Source: Spongiibacteraceae bacterium UBA5047
GTDB lineage: Bacteria; Pseudomonadota; Gammaproteobacteria; Pseudomonadales; Spongiibacteraceae
DNA length: 64,000 bases
Reading direction: 5' to 3'
Assembly: GCA_002415025.1 (NCBI GenBank)
Contig: DIBR01000064.1
Span: forward strand, 1 to 64,000
Shown here: piece by piece, positions 23,915 to 33,369 of the stretch
Position numbering within the stretch: the first letter of the stretch is position 1
Layout: every line of letters begins with the position of its first letter
Notes under the pieces: generated by a model
Told to the model about the DNA's origin: nothing
Database searches by the model: none
Seen by the model: only the letters and a program-made list of their open reading frames with translations
Position numbers and translations under genes: made by a program

Positions 23915-25432
23915 TTAGAATTTGTGGATGAAGTGGTGCGGCAGTTTCCGCGCTGGTTCCCGCTCGAACCCAGTTGAAACAGACTTGATCTGTGTGTAAC
24001 TGTCTATGCTGTGTGCCCCCATTTCACGTCCATAACCACTTTCTTTGTAGCCGCCAAATGGTGCATCAGTCCGCATCATGTGCCAATCGTTGATCCAAAC
24101 GGAACCAGCCTGGAGATTTCTAGCCATACCTTGTGCACGAACCACATTCTCTGTGAAAATTCCGGCCGAAAGGCCGTAGCGTGAGTCATTTGCAATAGCC
24201 ACCGGATCGTCGTCATCACCAAATCGGATGACCGACACAACAGGACCAAATATCTCTTCACAGGCATGTGTCATAGAATTCGTACTGCCAGTAATGATTG
24301 TTGGCTGCATAAAGTATCCGTTCTCAAAACCACTGACGACTTGGCGTTTACCGCCAAACGCTACTGACGCTCCGGCTCCTTTCGCTGAGTCGATAAATGC
24401 CGCAACTTTGTCAAACTGCGCCTTTGAGATTAGTGGACCCATTGCTGTATCTGGATCTAAGGGATTGCCGATGGTGATTTTTTTGGCGAGATCAACCATT
24501 CTCTCGATCAACACATCGTGAACGGCTTCATGTACGAGTAAGCGACTAGCAGCCTCGCATGCTTGCCCGCTATTCATCATAATTCCGAATAATGCACCAT
24601 GTGCAGCAAGTTCTAAGTTCGCGTCTGGCATAACTATGGCGGCGCCTTTGCCCCCAAGTTCTAAAGTGACACGCTTTAAGGTATCTGCGGCGGTTCGTTG
24701 GATATGTTTTCCTGTAGCAGTCGAACCCGTAAATGACACCTTTGCAATATTGGGATGAGTGACCAACGCTTCTCCGACAGTTTCGCCACGGCCACTAACG
24801 ACATTGAACACACCTGGTGGCAAAATTTCCGAAAACAATTCGGCAAGGCGGAAAGTAGTCTGAGGCGTAAGCTCAGATGCTTTGACCACGACAGTGTTAC
24901 CTGCTGCGAGCGCCGGAGCGATTTTCCACGACAGTAACAGAATCGGAAAATTCCAAGCGGTGATCGCCGCGCAAACCCCTAGTGGCTCGCGGAGAACGGT
25001 TGTGTGAACTTGTTCGGGAATAAGTCGAGGGGGCAAAAACTCGCTAAAGGAGTAGTCTTTGATCGCCTCCGCCAATACAAAGAAGAGGTCAGCCACAGCA
25101 ATAATATCTAAGCCGGACACTCGTGTAATGGTGCCCCCAGAGCTGCGACTCTCCAGTTCAGCGAGTTCAGCACCATTTGCTAGTACTATGTTTCCCAGCT
25201 GGTATAGAACCTGCGATCGATGCGCCTTCGACATTTCACGCCATGCTGGATTGCTGAAGGCCAGATTAGCGGCGGATACAGCATTTTGAACATCTGCTTC
25301 GCAACCATCCGCTGTTTTACAGTGAACTTGACCTGTCGATGGGTCTACCACGTCGAGATAGGCTCCGTTCGTTGGCTCAGACTTTATCCCATTGATGAAA
25401 TGGGGGTAGCGTGTATGTTCTGGCGTACTCAT
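23915..25432 (-). CDS. NAD(P)-dependent aldehyde dehydrogenase
   Basis: This 505-aa enzyme oxidises an aldehyde to a carboxylic acid. Family residues are in place: N161 (AWNFPI), the nucleotide-binding FTGSTATGKHI (residues 234-244), the general base E258 (TLELGGKGA) and the nucleophile C292 (NSGQACEA). AGGGA precedes the ATG. It is the first gene of the minus-strand operon with the alcohol dehydrogenase and is divergent from the TonB receptor, sharing a regulatory region with a perfect palindrome. Length and motifs are of the general ALDH (betaine/phenylacetaldehyde) type. Confidence 0.95.
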   Translation of the reverse strand: MSTPEHTRYPHFINGIKSEPTNGAYLDVVDPSTGQVHCKTADGCEADVQNAVSAANLAFSNPAWREMSKAHRSQVLYQLGNIVLANGAELAELESRSSGGTITRVSGLDIIAVADLFFVLAEAIKDYSFSEFLPPRLIPEQVHTTVLREPLGVCAAITAWNFPILLLSWKIAPALAAGNTVVVKASELTPQTTFRLAELFSEILPPGVFNVVSGRGETVGEALVTHPNIAKVSFTGSTATGKHIQRTAADTLKRVTLELGGKGAAIVMPDANLELAAHGALFGIMMNSGQACEAASRLLVHEAVHDVLIERMVDLAKKITIGNPLDPDTAMGPLISKAQFDKVAAFIDSAKGAGASVAFGGKRQVVSGFENGYFMQPTIITGSTNSMTHACEEIFGPVVSVIRFGDDDDPVAIANDSRYGLSAGIFTENVVRAQGMARNLQAGSVWINDWHMMRTDAPFGGYKESGYGREMGAHSIDSYTQIKSVSTGFEREPARKLPHHFIHKF

Positions 25433-25554
25433 ATAGATATCCCTTGGCTAGCGCGACGCAAAGGCGCTGCAAAATGTTCTGTGTTGGCTGAGTGCGTTGG
25501 TATCATTTCGATAAATAATAATGCGGACTTAGAGACAAAGGGTATTGACCGTAG

Positions 25555-25572
25555 ATGACAAATATTTGTCAT
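25555..25572. promoter_or_regulatory. 18-bp perfect palindromic operator candidate
   Basis: ATGACAAATATTTGTCAT is a perfect palindrome in the divergent gap between the aldehyde dehydrogenase and the TonB receptor. Its left half (AGATGACAA) recurs at 25601-25609. The placement suggests an operator controlling both operons. The regulator is not identified. Confidence 0.55.
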
Positions 25573-25699
25573 TTTGTACAGCTACCGTGGCACTGTCCTT
25601 AGATGACAATAATGGCGTCCCGTTATGTTAATACTTCATATGAGCATTCGGAGATGATGAGATCAATTCGAATAATTAGCACGGAGTAGAACTTCGATC

Positions 25700-28225
25700 A
25701 TGAAAACCTTGAAATCCACCTGCAAATTTGTCGGCACAGCTAGTTGTGCGCTCCTTGGGTCATTCTCGCTGATCCACTCAACAGCAGTGGCTGCTAAGCA
25801 GCTTGAGGAAGTGTTCGTAACCGCCCAAAAAACGTCTGCTAGCACGCAGGATACTCCAATAGCCATTACAGGTATGACGTCAGAGTCGCTAGAGAAATTC
25901 GGCTTCCAGAATGCGAACGACATCTCGGCTCAGGTGCCCAACATGCAGGTCAGTGGGCCCTATGGCGATGTCCAGCCGATATTCGCCATACGGGGAGTCA
26001 GTATGTCTGACTACAGCTCCAATCAGGCAAGCCCTATAGGCGTCTACACCGACGAAATGTATATGGGCGCGACTTATACCCACGGAATGAATTTTTTTGA
26101 TGTGGAGCGACTGGAGGTCTTGCGGGGGCCGCAGGGAACGCTCTACGGCAAAAATACCACGGGCGGCGCTATAAACATTATTACGAATACCGCAAAGGTA
26201 GGTGACGAATTTGCTCTAAACATAAAAGGGGGGCTAGGCAGCTTCGGGCTTATCTCTTCTGATGTTGGCATAGAAGATACAGTTATCGATGATGTATTAG
26301 CCCTAAGATTAGCGTATTCATCGACGCGTCACGATGGCTATGTTGAAAATGTACTTGGAGGGGGCAACCTTTCGCAGCTAGATTTTCAGGGTGTTAGATT
26401 TACCTCTGAGTGGCTGCCAGCCGACTCGACCACCGTAACTTTCAAATACACTAACAGTGGTAATGACTCTAGAGCCAATGGCTCACGCAATGAACCGCGC
26501 GGAAATTTGTCAAATGATCCTGCAGTTGTCACTGCGCTGGAAACATCAGGTGGCGGTGTCCATAGCCAACCAAACAACGGCTATATTGATAATACAGGCT
26601 ACTCGCGGCCCGCGCATGGCCTAGATCGCCACCAGCAACAAGATGACTACACTGGGGCTTTAGTTGTTGATAATGAGCAAGCTATTCTTCGCATCGACCA
26701 CATCACCGAATCTCTCACGCTCACGAGTACAACTGCCTATAGTGAAGCTGATTACAAACAGAAGCAGAATGTGGACGGCGGCCCCTCAGGCCTGCTACAT
26801 ATCCGTTGGGGTGTTGAAACTGACTCCTTTAGCCAAGATCTCCGTGTCGCCGCCGACTTCGGTGGACCATTCAGTTTTATCGCGGGCTTGTACTACGCTA
26901 CAGAGTTTCAAGATATGCATAATATCTACGAAATATATGAGACCGTGCCTGACACCCGCGTAGCAGTTACTTATCCTGGTGCCGCTGCCTTCTATCCATT
27001 CCTATTGGATTTTGGTGGCATCGATCAAAAAATGATTACCGATAAAACCAGCTATGCCGCCTATTCGCAATTACGGTTCCAGGCTACCGACAAATTTGGG
27101 ATTGATGTTGGCTTACGCTATACCGTCGATGAAAACGATCAGAATTACCTAAACGTCTCTCGCTTTGACTATGACGGAAATCCAATCGGCACATGGACGC
27201 CGGGCAATAACACGGGTGTCGATGAGCCCTTTATAGCCCCTAGCTTTGGCAATCGGGGGCCATTGGAGGTGGCGCAACTCTTGAGTGATCTTCAAGACGG
27301 TAGTGCCGACGCCAATGATTACGTGCCGTCTGGTCAGCAAGCTGGCTTCACACACGGGCCGTATACTACCGATTCAGCGCCGAAACTGTCATCCAAAGAG
27401 CAGGAATTCACTGGGAAAATAGGGCTGGACTACGCCGTTAGTGAAGACCTTTTGGTCTACGCTAGTTACAGCAAAGGCTATCGCGCAGGTAATTTTAACG
27501 GCGGTGTCTACTACGAAGCTCGATCTTTCGAAGATGCCTATGCCGAACCTGAGTTCATCGATTCTTACGAACTCGGCTTCAAATCAGATTTGCTTGAGGG
27601 TTCCGCGCGCCTCAACGCAGCAATGTTTTTCTACGACTATACAAACCAACAATTTATCAATGTTGTAGGCGTATCCAATTTTCTTGAAAACGCCGGCGGA
27701 TCAGAAATACTTGGTATGGAGGCCGAATTTATGATGGCAGTGACCGAACGTCTAATCATAAATGTTGGTCTCGGTGTGCTAGATACCGAGTACACCGAAT
27801 TGACATTGTCAGATACGCGAACGCTCAACGACCCGAATGACACGGTCGACCTCAGTGGAAATGAACTGATCTCTGCGCCTAAATTAAGCGGTAACATTTC
27901 TTTTGACTACGACATCCTGGTAACAGACGCTGGCTATCTTAGCCTGAATGTTAATGCGAATTACCAAAGCGAGCAGTGGTACAGCGCGTACAACGATGAT
28001 GCTGGCTACGACAAAATTAAGCAGGACGCGTATGCAGTCTATAACTCTCGCCTCACCTGGCGTTCCTACGACAACACCTACTCTATTGCGCTTTGGGGCA
28101 AGAATTTGTCCGAGGCGGAATACGATGGCTATGCAATCAATTTGCAGGCTGGGTTTGGCTTTGACTACTTTCAGGAAGGCGCACCGCGCACCTACGGGGC
28201 TGAATTTACATACCGCTTCGAGTAG
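25700..28225 (+). CDS. TonB-dependent outer membrane receptor
   Basis: The 841-aa protein is a 22-strand gated barrel importing a substrate across the outer membrane with TonB-ExbBD energy. A signal peptide (residues 1-33, ending TAVAA) is followed by a TonB-box-like LEEVFVTAQK, the plug domain (DTPIAITGM...RLEVLRGPQGTLYGKNTTGGA) and a barrel ending in the aromatic TYGAEFTYRFE. It resembles the receptors found beside catabolic clusters rather than siderophore loci. Its place just upstream of ferredoxin and CYP153 suggests uptake of the hydrophobic substrate, which is inference. Confidence 0.93.
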   Translation: MKTLKSTCKFVGTASCALLGSFSLIHSTAVAAKQLEEVFVTAQKTSASTQDTPIAITGMTSESLEKFGFQNANDISAQVPNMQVSGPYGDVQPIFAIRGVSMSDYSSNQASPIGVYTDEMYMGATYTHGMNFFDVERLEVLRGPQGTLYGKNTTGGAINIITNTAKVGDEFALNIKGGLGSFGLISSDVGIEDTVIDDVLALRLAYSSTRHDGYVENVLGGGNLSQLDFQGVRFTSEWLPADSTTVTFKYTNSGNDSRANGSRNEPRGNLSNDPAVVTALETSGGGVHSQPNNGYIDNTGYSRPAHGLDRHQQQDDYTGALVVDNEQAILRIDHITESLTLTSTTAYSEADYKQKQNVDGGPSGLLHIRWGVETDSFSQDLRVAADFGGPFSFIAGLYYATEFQDMHNIYEIYETVPDTRVAVTYPGAAAFYPFLLDFGGIDQKMITDKTSYAAYSQLRFQATDKFGIDVGLRYTVDENDQNYLNVSRFDYDGNPIGTWTPGNNTGVDEPFIAPSFGNRGPLEVAQLLSDLQDGSADANDYVPSGQQAGFTHGPYTTDSAPKLSSKEQEFTGKIGLDYAVSEDLLVYASYSKGYRAGNFNGGVYYEARSFEDAYAEPEFIDSYELGFKSDLLEGSARLNAAMFFYDYTNQQFINVVGVSNFLENAGGSEILGMEAEFMMAVTERLIINVGLGVLDTEYTELTLSDTRTLNDPNDTVDLSGNELISAPKLSGNISFDYDILVTDAGYLSLNVNANYQSEQWYSAYNDDAGYDKIKQDAYAVYNSRLTWRSYDNTYSIALWGKNLSEAEYDGYAINLQAGFGFDYFQEGAPRTYGAEFTYRFE

Positions 28226-28299
28226 TGGCTAAAGAGAAGCGCGCAGCACATATTTTATTACTGGATGACGTAGTCTCCGAGAAAATTTAGGAGTAGACG

Positions 28300-28620
28300 A
28301 TGGGCAATATCACTTTCATTGAGAATGATGGAACTCAACATGTGGTCGAAATTGAGGATGGTAAATCCCTGATGGAGATCGCGATGGCCAATGGAGTGCC
28401 TGGGATCGACGCCGATTGCGGCGGTGAATGTGCCTGTGGCACCTGCCATGTAATAGTCGAAGACAAATGGATAAGCAGTACCGGTAGCGCTACAGACGAA
28501 GAACTACAAATGCTGGATTTGACACCCGAGCGAGCGCCTACCTCAAGATTGGCTTGCCAGGTCAATACTTCTGAGCAGATGGACGGGTTGGTCGTTCATC
28601 TGCCGGAATTTCAGATGTAG
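28300..28620 (+). CDS. [2Fe-2S] ferredoxin of the P450 system
   Basis: This 106-aa adrenodoxin/putidaredoxin-type ferredoxin carries electrons from the reductase to the P450. Cluster ligands are C40, C46, C49 and C86 in the pattern C-x5-C-x2-C...C (DCGGECACGTCH and RLACQV). AGGAG precedes the ATG. It lies 46 bp before the CYP153 gene, the usual pairing for class I bacterial P450 systems. Confidence 0.96.
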   Translation: MGNITFIENDGTQHVVEIEDGKSLMEIAMANGVPGIDADCGGECACGTCHVIVEDKWISSTGSATDEELQMLDLTPERAPTSRLACQVNTSEQMDGLVVHLPEFQM

Positions 28621-28666
28621 CTGTGCATGCGCCTCCATATAACAATTCACTAAGGGTGAAAGAATT

Positions 28667-30049
28667 ATGAAAATTACTAATTTGGTAGCCGAAAAAAGCG
28701 CAGCCCTGGTTCCGATGAACCTGCAAATTAAGGCTGGACACCTCGTTTACAAGGCTAAGCGAAAAGCAGGTCTCATCAAAGAGTTTCCTGATTTTGTAGA
28801 AGCCCCAGTGCCTGATGTGGCGACGCTTAAGTTGGAAGATATCGATGTAAGTAATCCATTTCTATTCAAGCAGAATCGTTGGGAGTCTTACTTCAAGAGA
28901 TTGCGCGATGAGTGCCCAGTGCATTTTCAAAAAAATAGCCCATTTGGCCCGTTTTGGTCGATTACCCGCTATGAAGACATCGTTTACGTAGACAAACACC
29001 ATGACCTGTTTTCTGCAGAACCTTTCATAATTATTGGCCAGACGCCAAAAGAGCTCGCGATGGAAATGTTCATCGCCATGGATCCACCCAAGCATGACGT
29101 GCAACGACAGGCCGTCCAAGGTGTCGTCGCGCCCAAAAATCTCAAAGAAATGGAAGGGCTAATTCGTAGTCGCACTCAGGATGTGCTGGATAGCCTACCA
29201 CTAGACAAACCCTTTGATTGGGTAGAAGACGTTTCTATAGAACTTACTGCTCGGATGCTTGCGACCTTACTCGACTTTCCTTATGAGCAGCGTCATAAAC
29301 TTGTATATTGGTCTGATTTGGCGGGTGGCGGCGCTGAGATGACTGGAGGATCAACTGATTCAGACGAGCTTTTTAAGGGTATCGCGGATATGGCGAAGGA
29401 TTTCTCTTCGCTTTGGCGAGACAAGGCCGCGATAACTGCGGCTGGAGAAGAAAGGGGGTTTGACTTAATTAGCCTTCTGCAAAGTAGTGAAGCAACCAAG
29501 GACCTAATTAGTAGGCCAATGGAATTTCTAGGTAACTTGATATTGTTGATTGTCGGCGGAAATGACACAACAAGAAACTCGATGTCAGGTGGCATTCTGG
29601 CTTTGAATCAGTTTCCCGATGAGTTTGTGAAGTTAAAAAACGATCCAAGTCAAATACCCAATATGGTGTCGGAGATAATTCGTTGGCAAACGCCCCTGGC
29701 CTATATGCGCCGTATTGCGAAAGAGGATGTTGAGCTGGGCGGCCAGATCATCAAGAAAGGCGACAAAGTTGTTATGTGGTACGCCTCTGGCAATAGGGAC
29801 GAACGAGCCATTGAAGAGCCTGATCAGTTTAAAATTGATCGAAAGTCGGCGCGCAATCATTTGTCATTTGGTTTCGGTGTTCACCGCTGCATGGGAAATC
29901 GCCTTGCTGAATTACAGCTCCGTATTCTTTGGGAGGAATTGTTAGCGCGTTTCGATAAAATTGAAGTTATTGGCGAGCCGGAGCGAGTGCAATCTAATTT
30001 TGTAAAAGGCTACTCAAAAATGATGGTTAAGCTAAGCGCGAAACAGTAA
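28667..30049 (+). CDS. Cytochrome P450 of the CYP153 (alkane/terminal hydroxylase) type
   Basis: This 460-aa soluble P450 has the I-helix oxygen-activation motif GGNDTTRNSMSGG, the ExxR segment (SEIIRW) and the haem loop FGFGVHRCMGNRLAE with the axial Cys408. The runs LALNQFPDEF, RWQTPLAYMRR and VVMWYASGNRDE are characteristic of CYP153, which hydroxylates terminal carbons of alkanes and some alicyclic or terpene compounds. Ferredoxin and reductase genes flank it, and alcohol and aldehyde dehydrogenases lie nearby, so a complete oxidation route is encoded. The exact substrate cannot be read from sequence. Confidence 0.93.
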   Translation: MKITNLVAEKSAALVPMNLQIKAGHLVYKAKRKAGLIKEFPDFVEAPVPDVATLKLEDIDVSNPFLFKQNRWESYFKRLRDECPVHFQKNSPFGPFWSITRYEDIVYVDKHHDLFSAEPFIIIGQTPKELAMEMFIAMDPPKHDVQRQAVQGVVAPKNLKEMEGLIRSRTQDVLDSLPLDKPFDWVEDVSIELTARMLATLLDFPYEQRHKLVYWSDLAGGGAEMTGGSTDSDELFKGIADMAKDFSSLWRDKAAITAAGEERGFDLISLLQSSEATKDLISRPMEFLGNLILLIVGGNDTTRNSMSGGILALNQFPDEFVKLKNDPSQIPNMVSEIIRWQTPLAYMRRIAKEDVELGGQIIKKGDKVVMWYASGNRDERAIEEPDQFKIDRKSARNHLSFGFGVHRCMGNRLAELQLRILWEELLARFDKIEVIGEPERVQSNFVKGYSKMMVKLSAKQ

Positions 30050-30100
30050 TTATTCGTTAGACTATCGAACCGCTTTTTAACGGCTGTATGAAGGAGCGCC

Positions 30101-30784
30101 ATGATGCCAGATATCGAACCAAATCCGCGGGCATTGGAGCCTGGCTGGTTCATCGATTCCGACAACCCTGATATTCAGCAGTTTGCAAAGCGGTATGCGG
30201 ACGACGATGCTGGCGACGTGAATATCGCGATCGCTTTGTATCGGGCAGTCCGAGATAATATTCTTTACGACCCTTACTGCATACGACCAGAGCCAGAATT
30301 TCTGCGTGCGAGTGCAGTATTGGAGGAGGGTAGAGGGCATTGCGTTGGAAAGGCGGTGCTTTATGCGGCGCTTTTGCGAGCATCAAAAATACCATCGCGC
30401 ATAGGCTTTGCAGACGTTCGAAATCATCTATCTACTCCTAGGCTGCGGAGCCTGATGGGCACTGATGTATTTCACCATCACGGTTATTCCGAAGTTTGGC
30501 TAGATGGCCGCTGGCTCAAGGCCACTCCCGCTTTTAATCTCAGTCTCTGTGAAAAATTCGGGATCAAACCCTTAGACTTCGATGGCAAGGAAGATTCTAT
30601 TTTTCATCCATTTGACACATCTGGTCAACAGCACATGGAGTACATCAAGGATCACGGCCCACACCTTGATTTGCCTTTTGAAGAAATGATGAGTGTGTAT
30701 CGTCACAATTACCCCAATATGTTGACCTTAAACTCAGTGCCAGCGGCTGGAAATTTCGAAGAGGAAGCCGGCGAGGCCGAATAG
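30101..30784 (+). CDS. Transglutaminase-like protein inside the CYP153 operon
   Basis: The 227-aa protein has a transglutaminase/protease-like core: the nucleophile region EEGRGHCVGKAVL (Cys81) and a histidine motif HHHGYSEVW (His125-127). Where most members have Asp in a DPT motif, this one reads KATPAFN, so the third catalytic residue is absent or displaced. No signal peptide is seen, so it should be cytoplasmic. AAGGAG lies 5 nt before ATG-ATG. It sits between CYP153 and the ferredoxin reductase. Its role there is unknown; hydrolysis of an amide or thioester intermediate is one possibility. Confidence 0.78.
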   Translation: MMPDIEPNPRALEPGWFIDSDNPDIQQFAKRYADDDAGDVNIAIALYRAVRDNILYDPYCIRPEPEFLRASAVLEEGRGHCVGKAVLYAALLRASKIPSRIGFADVRNHLSTPRLRSLMGTDVFHHHGYSEVWLDGRWLKATPAFNLSLCEKFGIKPLDFDGKEDSIFHPFDTSGQQHMEYIKDHGPHLDLPFEEMMSVYRHNYPNMLTLNSVPAAGNFEEEAGEAE

Positions 30785-30877
30785 TAGCCTTAGCGATACT
30801 AGGCAGTGTTGGCATGCTACGCCGCCGATTTTATCGAACCCTCCATATCGCTGAAAAATATTTGAAAGGGCGATTTC

Positions 30878-32113
30878 ATGACACAAAAATGTATCATTAT
30901 TGGCGCTAGTCACGGGGCCGCACAGCTGAGCGCCAGCCTGCGTCAGGAAGGCTTCGAAGGCGAGCTACTAGTGATTGGGGATGAACCGCACTTACCGTAC
31001 CAGCGGCCGCCGCTGTCCAAAGCGTTCCTTTCCGGAGATAAGGTCGCCGAGGCTCTCTACATTCGTCCTGCTGCTTTTTACGAAAAGAATAATGTCCTGT
31101 TTCGGCAGGCTCGTGTTACCGCTTTGAACCGCGACCTACAGACTCTGACGATTAGGGATTACGACGGTCGAGTCGATGAGCTGAACTATAGCAAACTCGC
31201 ACTGTGCACCGGTGCTAGAGTCAGAAAGATCGAAATTCCTGGTAGCGATCTGAGCGGCATACACTATCTTCGTGATATGGCCGGAGCAGAAGCACTTAAG
31301 CGCAGCGTTGTCGCCGGCCGAAACGCGGTCGTCGTAGGTGGCGGGTATATCGGCCTAGAAACTGCTGCGTCGCTAAGAAAGTTAGGAATGCATGTAACTG
31401 TTCTGGAGATGGCGCCAAGAATACTTCAGCGTGTAACCGCACCGGAGGTCTCTGAATTCTATCATCGCGTGCACAGCGAAAATGGCGTGTCTATTCACAC
31501 GGGAGTCTCCGTTGCAGGCTTTTCGGGTAAAGATTGCGTGGAGAGAGTGGTATGCGCGGATGGTAGCGAGTTCCCTGCAGATTTGGTTGTTGTCGGAGTG
31601 GGTGTTTTACCTAATACAGAGCTAGCTGAAGCGGCTGGACTCGCAGTAGATAACGGAATAGTAGTCGATCAGTATTGTTGCACAAACGACCCGAACATCT
31701 TTGCAGTAGGTGATTGCACAAACCAATTTAACGATTATTACGGTCGCCGTGTCCGCCTAGAATCCGTCCCAAGCGCAACCGCTCAGGCCAAAACAGCTGC
31801 CGCCTCGATCTGCGGGCTTAGGAAAAGTTGTACTAATTTTCCCTGGTTTTGGTCAGATCAGTATGATCTTAAGCTTCAAATTGCCGGCCTGAGTCAAGGT
31901 TATGACAAGGTTGTAGTCCGGGGTGATAGGCATACTAGTCGGAGCTTTTCTGCGTTCTACTTGAAAGAAGGTAAGCTAATTGCAGCAGATTGCGTCAATC
32001 GTCCTCAAGAATTCATGTTGAGTAAAAAGATAATTTCAGAAAAAATCAATATCGACCCTAAAATCCTTGCGGATGATTCTATTCCTGCAAAAGATTTACT
32101 GATGTCTGTCTAG
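30878..32113 (+). CDS. FAD-dependent NAD(P)H ferredoxin reductase
   Basis: The 411-aa flavoprotein matches putidaredoxin/rubredoxin reductases, which pass electrons from NADH to a ferredoxin. The FAD dinucleotide fold is IIGASHGAAQLSASLRQEG at the N-terminus, with PYQRPPLSKAFL after it. The NAD fold is VVVGGGYIGLETAASLRKLG (about residue 150), and the second FAD motif is FAVGDCTNQFN. It is the last gene of the plus-strand operon and completes the three-component P450 system with the ferredoxin and CYP153. Confidence 0.95.
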   Translation: MTQKCIIIGASHGAAQLSASLRQEGFEGELLVIGDEPHLPYQRPPLSKAFLSGDKVAEALYIRPAAFYEKNNVLFRQARVTALNRDLQTLTIRDYDGRVDELNYSKLALCTGARVRKIEIPGSDLSGIHYLRDMAGAEALKRSVVAGRNAVVVGGGYIGLETAASLRKLGMHVTVLEMAPRILQRVTAPEVSEFYHRVHSENGVSIHTGVSVAGFSGKDCVERVVCADGSEFPADLVVVGVGVLPNTELAEAAGLAVDNGIVVDQYCCTNDPNIFAVGDCTNQFNDYYGRRVRLESVPSATAQAKTAAASICGLRKSCTNFPWFWSDQYDLKLQIAGLSQGYDKVVVRGDRHTSRSFSAFYLKEGKLIAADCVNRPQEFMLSKKIISEKINIDPKILADDSIPAKDLLMSV

Positions 32114-32261
32114 CTAAGATAGGGTATGTGCTATTCCACTTGGTATGGCGCGAGGGGCTAGGCGGGCGAAGATATTTAGGATACGCAATCTCATAAATGT
32201 CACATTTCCTTAATGCCAAAAATAAATATATTGGCTCATTGCTAGGTTGCTGGGGGATTAG

Positions 32262-33278
32262 TTACTCCCTACTTTTTGAGAGGTACTCCTTCGGTGACAT
32301 ACCATACCACCTCTTGAATGCGCGATTAAAAGAGCTTTGTTCGTTGTATCCAAGCAGCCCGGCAATTTGGGACATGGGCATGCCTGACTGCGACAGAAGG
32401 CTTTTCACCTGCTCTGTGCGAGTTTCTTCCAGAATTTTTTCAAATGTGGTTCCTTCGCACTTTAGTTTTCTATGAAGCGCTCTTTCATGGAGGCCAAGGT
32501 TCTCTGCAACTATGCAGCGTGATAGACGCGCTGTCGGCATTAATTTAATGACTAAATGTCTGACTTTTGAAGCTATATCTGAAGAGTCTTGCGATATCAA
32601 AGTCGAAACGGGATCCAATAGTTTGAGATATTTATTAACTAATTCATGCAGGTCTGGGTTGGCAGTCGTTACTGACTTTTCCAGCTCAGAACTTCTAACA
32701 TTTATTGAATTCGACGGTTTCTCGAAATGGACTGGGCAGCCAAAGATCGTCTCGTAGTTATTGGTGCTGCCAATTTGTCGATGCGTGAACCATATGCTTT
32801 CGGCATTGAAATTATTGTCTAATAGTTTTTGAAAAATACTAAATGTTGCGCCTATTGCATGCTCGGTCGACTGGTGTGAACTCAAGTAATCTACGTTACT
32901 TAGATCTAGGCAGACATGGGCAAGTTGGTCGTACCTCAAAAATAGAGCGACTGCCGGTGTGAGGTGGTGCAGAGATTTCGAGACCTCCAATATAGCCTGT
33001 TTAAGATTTTTTGAAGAAAGCGCAAGAAAAGCCACGGGACCTAGGATTGCTTGATCCTGATTCATCGCCAACGTTAGTCCAAAATCAGGTTTCTGCAATT
33101 CAGCCGCCGATATCTCTAGCAGAGCCCCAAAATTAGAATATGGAAAAAAAGCATCTATGTTGTCCAAATTATCAGGCGAAATTTTCGCCCTATCCAGAAA
33201 TAATTCGGCGTCTCCACCATTCTCTGTGACTAACTTCGTGTAGCCATTCAATATGGTCGATCTTACTAGCGGTAGCAT
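32262..33278 (-). CDS. AraC-family regulator with arabinose-binding-like N-terminal domain
   Basis: The 338-aa protein has an N-terminal effector domain of the Arabinose_bd type (residues about 20-200) and a C-terminal pair of helix-turn-helix units. The second unit reads MSQIAGLLGYNEQSSFNRAFKRWYG and is textbook AraC. Proteins of this OruR/AlkR-like layout commonly sit beside CYP153 and alkane genes and respond to the substrate. It converges on the ferredoxin reductase and is probably the activator of the oxidation genes, which is inference. Confidence 0.92.
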   Translation of the reverse strand: MLPLVRSTILNGYTKLVTENGGDAELFLDRAKISPDNLDNIDAFFPYSNFGALLEISAAELQKPDFGLTLAMNQDQAILGPVAFLALSSKNLKQAILEVSKSLHHLTPAVALFLRYDQLAHVCLDLSNVDYLSSHQSTEHAIGATFSIFQKLLDNNFNAESIWFTHRQIGSTNNYETIFGCPVHFEKPSNSINVRSSELEKSVTTANPDLHELVNKYLKLLDPVSTLISQDSSDIASKVRHLVIKLMPTARLSRCIVAENLGLHERALHRKLKCEGTTFEKILEETRTEQVKSLLSQSGMPMSQIAGLLGYNEQSSFNRAFKRWYGMSPKEYLSKSRE

Positions 33279-33369
33279 TTATTATTAATCCATTAAGCCC
33301 GTAAGTAGTTGGATAGCGAATAGCCGAGCGGACAACTCCACCTGCTCTTATGATGACCCGATACCATTG

